DNA of 64,000 nt from JAHEDT01 sp963825615 (GTDB taxonomy: Bacteria > Desulfobacterota > Desulfuromonadia > Desulfuromonadales > BM103). A program made the translations under genes and the position numbers. Position 1 is the first letter of the stretch, and the number at the start of each line of letters is the position of its first letter. The notes beneath the pieces are model-generated. The model saw only the letters and a list, made by a program, of their open reading frames with translations, ran no database searches and had not been told where the DNA came from. Positions 25,901-37,100 of the stretch are shown here, piece by piece. The DNA lies in assembly GCA_963825615.1 (NCBI GenBank), contig CAWGTV010000001.1:124001-188000 (forward strand). Direction: 5' to 3'.

Positions 25901-28040
25901 CGACAACCGGATCGATTTGGTCAACCACCCACAGAGGTTGCGGGCGCGTTTCGTCATAAAATCCGTTTTCATCGTAAACCCGAACCACGTATTTCAGGAT
26001 GCGCCCAGGGGCTGAATACGACGTGAAATCTGGCTGCCATTGAGCGAAACCGTCGTTATCCATCTCAATGCTCGCCAACGGCGTATCTCGCACCGATTGC
26101 TGGTCGTCGAAAACCCTGACTTCTGCACGCGCGATGAAACTCCGATAGTTCGTATACAGGCGAAATTCGACCTGGTCTTCAACAAATTCTGTTTCTTCAA
26201 CGTCCCGGTAACGGATGACGCGTGGCCAAGCGGTGACATTCAGTCGCGGCTCCAGTTTCAGGCTGTCATGCTTGAATCGGACCTGCGCCTTATCCAAAGC
26301 AACGTCGATACACCGCTGCAGATCCGGAATACTTTTCCCCGGGTCATCGACCGGTTTGCCATCAACCGTGATCCGCATGAGATTTAGACCAAACGGATTT
26401 TCGGTTTTAACCTCACGCTCCAGGCGGGTAATCTCAACCCCTTCGTAATCATCCAAAAGGACCAGGTCATCGTAGACAACCTGCACTTCGACCCGCGATA
26501 GATCCGATTCAATAAAACCTGTTTTGACCAGATCCGAAGACTGAACATAACCTCGGCCCTCGAATTCAGCTTTATCCTCTGGCAGCCCCATTTTTTCACT
26601 GACAGCCACCAGGGCCCGGCGAGCACGCACCGTCGACCATCCGATTTCATCTCCATAGATTGCCGCAGTGCGGCGATCGAGGCGTTCATTGCTGATATAA
26701 CCGATAAAACGCAGTCGGACGTTGTTCTTATCTGCAATCTCTGACATGGCTTGGCGCAGACGTTCAATGGTCCCTGCGGAGACAACCGGGTTGCCGTTTT
26801 CAAACAGAATCGGATCGGTACTGCCCTGTAGCGGGTCATAAACCCGAGTCACAGTTTCAGCACCAGCGGCATCCGGACATAGCTGTGGTTCGTCAGGAAG
26901 GTCCTGTAGCGGATCGTCGTGCCAAAATTCCAGTTCGATACGCCGATTCAGAGCCCTTCCCTGTGGTGTATCATTGGAAGTCACTGGCCGTGTCGCTCCC
27001 TTACCCTCGCTTTCGATAGCGGTATTGGGGAGTTTCAAGACATCCTGAACAGCGAGGGCCACTCTACGAGCAATAGCTTTCGACAACCCGAGAGCGTTGC
27101 CATAGATGCGTTCCTGTCGTCCAACCAATGGAGTATTGTCCGAGTAGGCGATAATCTTGATGAGCAGATTGTCTTTGTGGCTGAGATTGACTTGAGCTTG
27201 TCTGACCTGCTCGAAAAATTGCTCCGGGATGGTCACGATGCCATCCGTGTAGTGCAGTGGCGCAATCAGGTTTTTGACTCTGGCCCGATGGACATGCCCA
27301 TCTTTGTAACGTAACTTACAGACGGTTTCACTACGGCAGACCTTGATCCGATTAACTTCACGAGGGATAACCTCTTCTACTTCTACCGTTTTTTCGCCGA
27401 TTTCGTCGTACCAGACTTCGACCTCGACACGTCGATTAAGAGCCCGCCCTCCCTCCGTTGTATTGCTTGCAATCGGTCGGATGTCGCCCACGCCTTCATA
27501 AGAGATCGCTTCGGGTGGAAGGTTCAGTGCCACTTGACAGTATTCAGCAACCGTCCCCGCTCTCTCACGAGACAAGCCGATGTTGTCGCCATAGATGGCT
27601 TGCAATGCATTACTGAGGGGCAAAGAATCAGCATGACCGACGAAGTAGAGACGAACATTCGACCGATCTCTCATGCTCTCAAGAATTTGACGCAGCCGTT
27701 CCAGATAATCTGCGGGGATCTCTGCTTCCCCTTCGCCGAAATGGATCGCTGGCACCAGATTCGCGATCTTGACCGTTTTGACATCTTCAACAACAACCTG
27801 GCGCACCACGACCTGATCGCCCTGATCCTCATCGAAAGTTGCCGGATAAAGAGTCCAGGATGTCGGAGAAATATCTGAAGGCAGATGTCTTTCGGTTGAT
27901 TCTCCCAGACTTGCGACTTCACGAACCCGGTTATCACCTCCAACGCCAAGCAAGTCAGCGCCGAAGACAGAAGCATCCGCTCCTGCAGCCAGCACAAGAC
28001 TTAGAATTAAGATGGCGATTTTCTGAAGGCTCATATTCAT
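22938..28040 (-). CDS. Giant outer-membrane protein: three OmpA-like domains plus beta-barrel
   Basis: 1700 residues with signal peptide (MNMSLQKIAILILSLVLAAGA). Three successive OmpA/MotB-like peptidoglycan-binding domains lie at roughly 95-212, 245-375 and 400-530; the first two carry the typical GRALNRRVEV/GRALNRRIEL motif, the third is diverged there. A middle part (about 560-860) looks like Ig-like beta modules (HTVEVAVLDQSGNGDLFLRD). From about 900 to the end there are alternating aromatic and polar strands with Asp/Gly turns (GLWGNFNVDYTDNDL, AAYGFVQETLHSTGNRDD, GVFVNLIGKL) typical of an outer-membrane barrel. It may link peptidoglycan to the outer membrane and hold or export the DUF11 protein encoded 67 bp upstream. 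Confidence 0.85.
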   Translation of the reverse strand: MNMSLQKIAILILSLVLAAGADASVFGADLLGVGGDNRVREVASLGESTERHLPSDISPTSWTLYPATFDEDQGDQVVVRQVVVEDVKTVKIANLVPAIHFGEGEAEIPADYLERLRQILESMRDRSNVRLYFVGHADSLPLSNALQAIYGDNIGLSRERAGTVAEYCQVALNLPPEAISYEGVGDIRPIASNTTEGGRALNRRVEVEVWYDEIGEKTVEVEEVIPREVNRIKVCRSETVCKLRYKDGHVHRARVKNLIAPLHYTDGIVTIPEQFFEQVRQAQVNLSHKDNLLIKIIAYSDNTPLVGRQERIYGNALGLSKAIARRVALAVQDVLKLPNTAIESEGKGATRPVTSNDTPQGRALNRRIELEFWHDDPLQDLPDEPQLCPDAAGAETVTRVYDPLQGSTDPILFENGNPVVSAGTIERLRQAMSEIADKNNVRLRFIGYISNERLDRRTAAIYGDEIGWSTVRARRALVAVSEKMGLPEDKAEFEGRGYVQSSDLVKTGFIESDLSRVEVQVVYDDLVLLDDYEGVEITRLEREVKTENPFGLNLMRITVDGKPVDDPGKSIPDLQRCIDVALDKAQVRFKHDSLKLEPRLNVTAWPRVIRYRDVEETEFVEDQVEFRLYTNYRSFIARAEVRVFDDQQSVRDTPLASIEMDNDGFAQWQPDFTSYSAPGRILKYVVRVYDENGFYDETRPQPLWVVDQIDPVVVMLDPQVELLAGYGESRIASRNIPLSGGTVQVHGKEIPEGHGVWLAGHPVPVDDKGNFIAEEILPEGLHTVEVAVLDQSGNGDLFLRDLGLDKSDWFTVGIADMSVIANDTSGPAKLLSGDNENYVEDSSLQGRLAFFSNGKFDNGWSLTASADTREGTLDDIFSNFMDKTPESMFRRMDPDRHYPTFGDDSTVEEMAPTSGKFFVKMEKDTTYGLWGNFNVDYTDNDLAQVDRDLYGANLHYQTRDTTGFGEARLLLDGFAADPGTVASRDEFLGTGGSLFYLRQQDVLQGSERVRIEVRDKVSGIVLGVKNLTAELDYDIDYIQGRLLLSQALPTTAGDNLLVSTDSISGNPVYLVVRYEFTPGFSDLNTTATGGRIHYWFNDHVKLGVTGNFEDEEDIENRLGGVDVTLRQSTATWLKLEAGQTKGPGDITSSTDDGGYSFSDVNEFDDQEIKAKAYRVDGSVDASDLVGRWRGRATFYLQDLEKGYSAPGEYTAADLTQYGGTMDLPVAESWNAHLKVDMLVQDQGLETQTGEVDIDYLLNKNWTLSSGVRTENRQDNSETVSSDQEQGDRTDGVFRVSYDTHARWAAYGFVQETLHSTGNRDDNGRVGIGGHWRLTDRLNVNGEISTGDFGTGASLGTEFLYSDRSTMYVNYTMENERTDNGLLARRGNMTSGVRSRYSDSASVYLEEQYTHGDVPSGLVHSAGVKLTPTDRLNLNASVDFGTLQDPYTLAELDRKAVSASLGYGFDRLSVASGIEFRRDVTTQATERDSKRTTWLFKNSFKFQLTPDWRIVGKLNISTSDSSLGDNYDGDYTEAVLGYAYRPVEFDRLNVLFKYTYFLNEPASEQNSSTDTNYIQRTHIAAVDAMYDLTSRWTIGGKYAYRFGQVALNRGNNPDFFDSSAHLYVIRADWHFIHRWDALVEARKLDLTDAKDSRSGVLIALYRHFGNNFKAGVGYNFCDFSDDLTDMDYRRQGVFVNLIGKL

Positions 28041-28107
28041 TTCGTTAACAATTAAAACTTGAGAGCCAATCCATGTTTATTGATGAAAAGGCCCTGCATT
28101 CATCCCT

Positions 28108-31100
28108 CTATTGTTTTGCTGGACTGCCGCGACGCCAGAAGACTTCGGTTTCGATAGGCAGGTCGTAGCTGTTGTCAACCTGGTTCCATCGGTCAGTGAT
28201 TTCAGATTTCAGTGCCTTAAGACGATTGAGCACTAGTTTTTCGTCTTCGACATCAGCCAGGTACGACAAGCGCAGGATTGAGGGGGCGTCCTGCAACAGC
28301 AAGAGAAGTTGATCGATTTTTGCCTGCCACTGCAGCCGTAGTTGTGTGGTGTCGGGCTCGAAAGCACCGTCTGCAGTATCGATTGCCACAACGCGATGGA
28401 GGGTCGCGCCAAAGTTGAAACGCATCATTTTGCCGCGTGTCGCTCTCTGCACTCGCGGATTTTCCGTTACCACGCGATATCCGCTTGGCAGACTGCGTTC
28501 GTCCAATTTCAGAATAAAGTTGCTACCGCGGTCTTCATTGGGAACCACCGCACATGTGATGTGATACCGTCCGTATTCGTCGGTTGTTGCGATCAGGCCG
28601 CGCGCCGTAACCACACGAACTCCTGACATCCCCCCTTCTCCACTGTCTTGCTGACCATTCAGGTTGCGGTCGTCAAAAACCTTGCCTATCACATCGGTAC
28701 AATCAAAATCCGGATCGGGAACAACACGCACCGTCGCGGTCGCTTCTCCTGAAACAGAAGAACCAAGTAAGGTATTGAACACTTGCACCCGGTTGACGTA
28801 CTCCCCTTCTGAGACACCCGAACTTACGACCAGCAACAGCCTGAGTTCTCTCACCTGATTCACACTGAGTTCGAGTTCGTTCCACAATAAGCTCTGGCCG
28901 TTGATCAACGGCTCGACGGCTTCACCATCCAAGAGGGCGCTGTCTGGAACATATTTAAATCCGGCCGGGAACGTATCGACGATGCTGAGGTTCTGCAGAG
29001 GAGCCCCGAAAATGTTGCTTACGGTGATCGTGTAGGGGACCAGAGAACTTCTGGTCACATTGGTCATAGACGCTGTTTTTGTGATAGCGACGGCCCCGTC
29101 CAATTCGGGATCAATAGGAATAGGGTTATTGAAAATCTGGCTTTGACCGGGAATGTTGCCATTGCTCAACGTAAAATGCAGATGGTAGAGGGTGCCAGCC
29201 GAACCGGCGCCCACTGATAATGGTGGCACATCGGCCAACGCGACGACCTCGCATAATTCAGTCGTGGCGGGGATTGCATCGATTGCACTGCCGGGACAGG
29301 TCGGCACGGAAAAGGGCCCCGTCGTGATGTCGTCGGCGGGCGGGATGATGACGGAAGGCGTCGCCAGGTAACCGTTCGACGGTGCGGTGACATCAATCAG
29401 GTAGGATCCGCCCGCTTGACAAGCGACGTTACTGAAATTGAGATCGAATTTGTAAAAACCGTTTTGGGCCGTGACCTGGTTTTGCTGCACCGGGTCATCG
29501 AAGCATTGGGAGGGCAGAGCGTTGCCGGTGATTGCATTGAGCATCGTCAACCTGGCGCCGGCAACAGGACCACGAGCCACTGAATTGTAAATTGTGCCAT
29601 TCGGCCAAAGAGGCAGATTCAAATTCTGCAGGTTACTACCCTCGGCGACGCTGATATCGGTGATGCGCTGCGGACCACTGGTAAACGGTGAATCCGTATT
29701 CCCTAACGAAGCAGTATTGGCACCTGCGCCCTCAGCTTGAAAGCGCACCTCATACAGTTCGTTTGTGCTTGAGCTGGGCAGAAGTCCTGTGAATCGATAA
29801 AGGCCGCTATCATCGGTCGTTGTCGTTGTCACCGGCTGGTCACCAAGATAAAGCCCAACCCACCATCCCGATTGACTTCTCTCGCTGCCAGCGTCGTAGA
29901 TCTTGTCAAGGCTCGCGTCGTGCCAGACCATGCCGTTGAGGACGGCACTACCTGGCGTTCCGCCGACATCCAACGAGACTTCAGCAGTAGCAGTTTGTTG
30001 CGGATCGTTCCAACTGACGACACCGATATTGGTAATAGTTGTTCCATTCACGAGCATCGGGTTGATCCGCACATTAAACCGGATCACGACACTCTGCCCT
30101 GGGGAAAGATCCCCATAAACGGCCGCATAGTCAGCCGTGAGCTGCCCCCCTGCATAAGAAATTCCGGCTTCAATACCGTTCATGACACACGACCCGCTGA
30201 CATAGGTCACCAGTGCACCCAGGGCGGAATCTAAATCGTCAGTCACCTTCACTCGCGTAGCCGGAAGGCTTCCGATATTGATGACTCTGATCGTATACGC
30301 CAATTCTTTGCCTGGCTCCGCGCTGCCGCCATCGACCACCGTCACATCTTTGCTCACGGAGAGCAGCTGTGCGTCTCCGACAACAACGACGGTAGGTTGA
30401 TAGCCGTTCGAAGCAATGCCATCGGCATCAGTCAAACCCGGGGGCTGTTCCGTGCTGGTGAGAGCACCCTGGTTGATGATGAGCGATCCGGTGGCCACCC
30501 CGGCGTTGACTTGCACCTCGAAATTGATTTCGGCGCTCTCGCCGACAGAAATGATTCCTTGACCCGGATTGTCGTCTGAATTGACCAAGAGGCCGGCGAT
30601 CAGCGGTGACACGCCACCATCCGTCCCGATTGCAGCACCGTTGAGCTGCATCGAGTTGGCAATATATGTGCTGTTGTCAGGAACGTTGTCGGTGAGCGTC
30701 ACCGACGTGGCCGGAATGGCCCCGGAGTTGTTGATGACAATGCTGTAACGCAGCACGTCCCCTGGATCGACGATGCCAGCAGCACCGTTGTCAACCGCGA
30801 TGACAACGGTTTTCTGTGCATAAAGAAGGGGCATGTTGCCAACCACGTTACGCGTCGGATCGTCAACAGCCGGGGTGGCCGGATCATCGGACGGCTGTTC
30901 CGGCTGTTCTCCACTGCCGGCACCGCGACTCGACACAAAACCCTGATTTTCAATGATCAGGCCGTCCATGGCATCTGCAGAGACGACCACATCAAAAGTC
31001 ACGGTTGCGACATTGTTCGCATCCGATGCGACATCAGCACGCATCACTCCGGGTATGTCGCCGGGGGCGTTTATCAATATCCCGCTGTGGAGCGGATTAA

Positions 31101-34100
31101 CACCGTCCCCATTGTCGGGGACGGCCGCATTGTTGATAGTTGTGCTGCCTGGAACGTAGGACGTGTTGGCCGGCGTGTAGTCTTGCAACACGACATCGGC
31201 AGCATCCTCATTGCCGATGTTTTTGATCGTCAGGGTATAACGAAGCCTTTCACCTGCCATCAAAACGTTCGAATCGCCGTCCAAAACCGTCGAAGTTTTT
31301 AGAACCTCGAAGGCCGGCGAAGAATTGATCAACGTTGTGGTGGGATCTTGGTCGCCGACGGCAGCAGGATCGATATCATCACTCATCCGCAGCGTTTGCC
31401 CGGCCGCGATCAGTTCGGCCTGATTCAAAATAAGCGTGCCGTTGTTAATGACCGGGGCAAGCTGTACAGTGAACTCGATGCCCAGGGTTTCGCCGGCGGC
31501 GACACCGAGACCACGGATGTCAACCAGTCCTGTTCCCTTGCTCCCGCCTGTCGCGTCGGTATTAGAAGTATCAGCACCTGCTGGAACAGATGTCAGCACG
31601 AGGGTTCCGGGAACGAAGTACAATGGCTCATCCGACTGAAGGCTCTCTAGGTTGTCAACCAATGACAGATCAGCGAGCGCGATTGTGCCGGTATTGATGA
31701 TTTCCACCCTGTATCTGAGGACATCTCCCGGAATCGCCACACTCCCGTCTTGTCCACTGGTTTGGTTAAATACGGCTTTACGGAAGTTCAAGCTGCTGAC
31801 AATGTCAATGGTCGGATCATCGACATCAGAGGTCGCAGGATCATCGGACGGCTGCTCCGGAAAAGCGCCGCTGCCAATACCGGAGCCATTTAAAAATCCC
31901 TGGTTGGAAATAATAGTTCCACTCGTGGCATCCTCGTCGACTTGAACATCGAAGGTGATCGTCGCGACATTGTCGATGGTCGCCGTGGCATCGGCTCGCA
32001 TGACTCCGGAGGCAGGATCCTGAGGCGCATTGATGGCGAGACCGCCCGTCAAGGATGACATCCCTGGAGACGGATCGGCGACGGGCTGCCCATTCAGAGT
32101 GGTGCTGTCGGCGATATAGCTGGTGTTTGCGGGAATATCATCTCGCAAAATCACCTCTTTCGCGTTCTCGGTTCCGATATTTTTGACCGTGATGGTGTAA
32201 CGCAACCGATCACCGGCAAAGACAATATTCGGTGAACCCGTCAGACTCACCGAGGTTTTCTCGATGCGCCATTCCGGTGCTGACGAGATCAGGGTTTGAG
32301 TCGGGTCCTCATCATCGGGAAGATTGGGATCGTCGCTGGGAACGGATCCCAGACCGACCAAAAAGAGCTGTGCTTGGTTCAACACCAAGGAACCGTCCTG
32401 TATCACCGGGATCAATCGTACGGTGAATTCAATGCTCAGGGTTTCCCCTCCATCCAGAGTCAAGTCACGGATATCGACAAGACCGCTGCCCGCGTTACCG
32501 CCATTCGGATTGCTGGCATCAACTCCCGGGTGACCAGGAATCACGGTCAGGCTGCCTGGAACGAAAAGAGGAGGATTATTCAGCTGGTCGAGTTCGTCGA
32601 TAATGAAGAACCCGGCGGGAGCTGAACTGGTGTTGGTGGCCTGTAAGCGGTATCTCAGCGTATCTCCTGGGCGGGCATTGCTGCCCGGGTTCTCGCTGGT
32701 CGTTTCGTTGATGACTGTTTTCCTAAAAACAATTTCTGGTGCGATGCCCGTAGTCGTCGCATACACCGGACCAATGCAGTAATCATTCGGCGCAGTAATG
32801 TTCGGGCAGCCGTCTCCGGTACGTTCGTATGCGTTGACGCCATCCAAAGACGTCCAGTCGCTCCAGACACCATTTTCGATGAGGCCACCGGGGCCGCTGA
32901 CAGCTTGAACAACCGCGTGATAGGTGATCACCAGAACTTGCCCAGCGAAAACATCCAGGCTGCCGTCGCCATTGTTCCGTCCCCAGGTCAGTGGACCAGT
33001 CACAGGGCCTGCGGGCAACGGCACAAAGCCAGGGACAGCAACGGTATCGATTACCGCCGTCGGTGTGAACGATGTATCAAGCACCAGCCCGGCCGGCATG
33101 GCATCGACGATATCCACATCGAAGGCCGTAGAGTTGGTACTGCCTGTATTGATGAGAGTCAGTTGATATTCCAGGATATCTCCGGCGACAGGCGGGTCGG
33201 CAGGACCTTTACCTGTCGTAACATTCGACAGGGTTTTGGTCAGGGTCAAGCCTGGTTCAGAGACAGTCACCACGGCTGTAGCGTCTGATAGTGTTTCGAG
33301 CCCACCGGTTTCGCCGTTCACGTAGCTAACGTCGACCCCGTTTTGCAACAAGTCGCCCGAGTCCGTATTGAGATCGTTATTAATGCGTGCGAAATAATCG
33401 ATCTGGATGACAGGGTTGAGTACGTTCAGACTCGTATCATCTTCGGATTGAGTGACCACGGTCCCGATATCCCAGATGACGTTGCCACTTGACCCGTCAG
33501 CAGGGACGGCATTGAAGGCGGCTTCGGCAGGAACCTGCCCATTGATCGAGGCAATTCCTGAAAAGGAGTAGCTGATGTCAAACTCGGCATTGTTGGCGAG
33601 AACGTAACTCAAGCCTGCCGCGTTGAGGCTGTCAGCGGCGATGACGCCCTCACTTACCCCTTCCGGAAAAGCAATGTTGATCCTGAAGAGCTTGTGGACA
33701 CCGATGGTGGGAATTGTGGTTGGTTGCAGATCGATTTTGGTCAGTGTGACCGCGGGAACGTTCACCTGGCTAGCGGCATTCGCTTCATAATCGTTTACCG
33801 CCTGACCGCTGTTCGGCAGAACGCCGTTGCGCATCCCGGTCGGGCTACCATTCTCCCCGATGGCACCACTGCTGTTCAATGCCGTGGTCTGATCCGGAAG
33901 CGATGTCCAGTCTGCCTGTATTGTGTTATTCAACAATTCGAGAGGTTTGACGTCCGTATCGACACGGACGTCAAAGCTGAAACTGACGGTTGCGTTGACG
34001 TCAATGCCGTTTGGCGCTTTCCAGCTAAAGATTGGCCGGTTGTTTCCTAGCGTCGCCGTATCTACAACATCCGGCGGATCGAGACCGCCCGGATTGCCCA

Positions 34101-37100
34101 GATAGCTCAGGCCTGTGCCGACAAGATCTTCGAGAACACGCAGGTTATACGCCGGCGCAGTACCGTTGTTGGTGGCCGTAACCGTCACCGTCAGTGTGTC
34201 AGCCGCATCAGCGTCAGCAACATTGAAGGATTTGGTCAACACAATGAGAGGTTCACGCACGACAACATCCGTTTGTGCGATGTCGTAGGAAACCAGTGAA
34301 CCGGTTTCGTCAATATATTCTGCCGTCGTGACAGTCGCGGGATGCCCGTTTGAAATTACATCACCGTCATTGGTCCCCAGGGTGTTTTGAACTCTTGCAA
34401 TAAAATGAATCGAGAAATCGTACCGGCTGACGCCGGTTCCCAGTGTCAGGCGCTGATCACCGAAATCCCACGCAACAAGAGACTCTGTACAAGTCGGCGT
34501 GATGACACCACCGGGGTCAAATCCGGCGTCGATATAGGGAGCGGCATCGAGATTGACGTCCGGGGCCTCAGAGCAGCTCAAGCCGGCCGGAAGTTCGTCA
34601 CGTATGACAAAGTTGCGTAACAAGGCTACGGGCAACAGGGTATTGATTCTGTACTCTATCTCCTCGCCTATCGAGACAGCTTGTGGTCCGGGAACAGTTG
34701 CGAGCGGCGTGTTCGAAAGATTCACGATTTGCTTTGGCTGCGTCATCAGGGGGATAACCTGCACGCTTGCCAAAGCCGGTTCAGTCGTATAGAAGCGCGC
34801 GCCGCCCAGGTCGCTGTTCGGTCGCTGGGGAGCACTTTGGTTACCGAAGGGCCCAGCTAGGCTGTCGTAGGTCGCCTGAACTGAATTGGTAAACGTCTGC
34901 AGCGGGGCCGCATCGTCGTCGAAATCGACACGGTAATAAAGAACGACCGATTGGCCGGGATCGATACGCTGCAGGGCCGTACTGTGGAGATGCGAGAAGG
35001 TGATTTGAGCCGGGATACCGTTCTTGACCGTATTGTCTCCGATTGTTCCCTCGCCATCCACATCATTCACACCGACAGTAGAGTCTCCGTCATTGTCCAG
35101 ACCATCGCCATCGAAAGGGAAGACATAAGCAAGGTCCGTGTTGTCGAGTTGATCAGTGACAATCACATCATAGGCGGGTGCGCGCTGTACTCCGGCACTG
35201 TTCTGCTCATTGGTCAAAGTGATGCGATATATATAGGAACTGTAGGCGTCTCCATCATTGGCGACCGGCACAAAGTTGCTGCACGACGTCCCGGTGCCGT
35301 AGAGGGTTTCGTTGCAGACTTCTTTGAGGACACTAATTGAAGGTTCGGTCACGGTAAGATCGACACGGCGGATGGCTTCACGCGGATAGCCGACCGTACC
35401 CGGTCCGAGTCCGTACTGTTCAATCAATCCGGTATTGTCGTTCCTGAAGGTTGCATCGAAGGTTGAGACTAAAACGTTGTGACTGTTTGCGGAATGCACA
35501 TTGGGTGGCAGTCGCTGATCAATCGGCTTGTTGAGAAGACGCGTTTTTGCATCAACAACAAACCATTCATCGGCCACCTTGATTTGTTCACTGTCTGGAA
35601 CATTGAAACGCCAGTCGAACCAACCTTCATCGAGCGGGGCAAGTCCGGCCGGGTTGAATGTCACGTTCTTGATGAGTGAGGTCGATTGAGCGTAGGGATC
35701 GGAACGATCAATGTAAGACTGGCCGTCGGGAACTTCATCGACAACATCGATGTTCTGTACCGCAATATAGGAAAATCCAGGAGTTTTGAAGCCAAACCAG
35801 CCTCCCGTTTCAATGTGGAACGTACATTCCTCACTGATCTGAACCTTTTCGTAGCCGTTGGCATCGAAGGTCGGCGGGTTGTTCTCATTGCAGGAGCCTA
35901 GTTGGCTCTTTTTCAGGTTGAAGCCGATGACGCGCGCCCAAGTGGCATCCAAAGAGTAATTATTGGCTCGATCAAGTTCACCATCGGTTCGAAGGATCGG
36001 TGACGGAAACCAGAGCGGGGTACCGTCGCTTAAAGTGATTTCTCCGACCACGTCTGCGCGTAAGCTGAGATCATCGATGAGGAGGCGAGCCGGATCCGTA
36101 CTTTTCCTGACGTCGAAATTGAATGTGACGGTCTCGCCCGGCGCAATGACCGCAGGAGAACTGCATGCGTAAACCGTTGCTGTTGAAGGAATTGGTGTCG
36201 GTTGGACCCAAACTTTCCAAGGATCGGGTTGATTCGGTGAACCGGACAATGACACCGCATTGCATCCGTTGGGAGCATTAACAACCTCCATGGTCGCTCC
36301 GAAACTGACAAAAGCATGGTAATCAGCGGCATCGTGTCCACCGTTGTTGGTCAGAAGGATCGGTAGTGTTAGAAGTTGATTCGGGTCGTTGGTGAGGATG
36401 AAGACTGCCCCTCCAACCGCGATATCGAGATCTTCCGGGAAGGCAGGGATGTTTGAACCCGTAGGATTGCCGGTGCCATTGCCTGTCAAAACAAGTGTTT
36501 GGCTCCCCTGTGTCGCGCAAAAAAGATCAAAATTAACGGTCAGCGTGTTCGTCAAAGGGGTCTGATAGTTCGGGTCAGTCGCTGTGCCCGCATATTCCTC
36601 GGGATTCACGTCAAGATTGGCTTTACGGTCGTAATAGTTGGACTCGATCAAAACAACCCGGAAACGAACAATCGCCACATCGCCATGGCGCAGCATGTTA
36701 ATCTGATCGGGATACAGAGGGTGGCTTACACCATTGCTCGTCAAGTCGAACTCCGGAGCGATGTTGGCAAGCGGGTCAACTGTGTTTTCATTGGTCCACG
36801 TCAGTGTGTCAACCATGCCGTCGTACGCAACACCGTAGGCCGGCGATACATCGATTTGAGGTCTGAAGGTAGAATCCACCACGTATTCAGGGGGCAGAAC
36901 ATCTGCAAGGTGAATGTTTTTCACGCTGCCACCGCTATTGTTTCGAATGGTGAGAGTCATCGTTCCCTTGCTACCGACCGGTTGCGAGGTGTTGGTTCCC
37001 GTCAGCTGACGTTCTATGCTCAGGAGAGGATGATTGTCGTTGTAGCGTGAGTAGAAAGCCGCGGTATCGCTAGGAACGAGACCAGTTGACGTCTGCAAGA

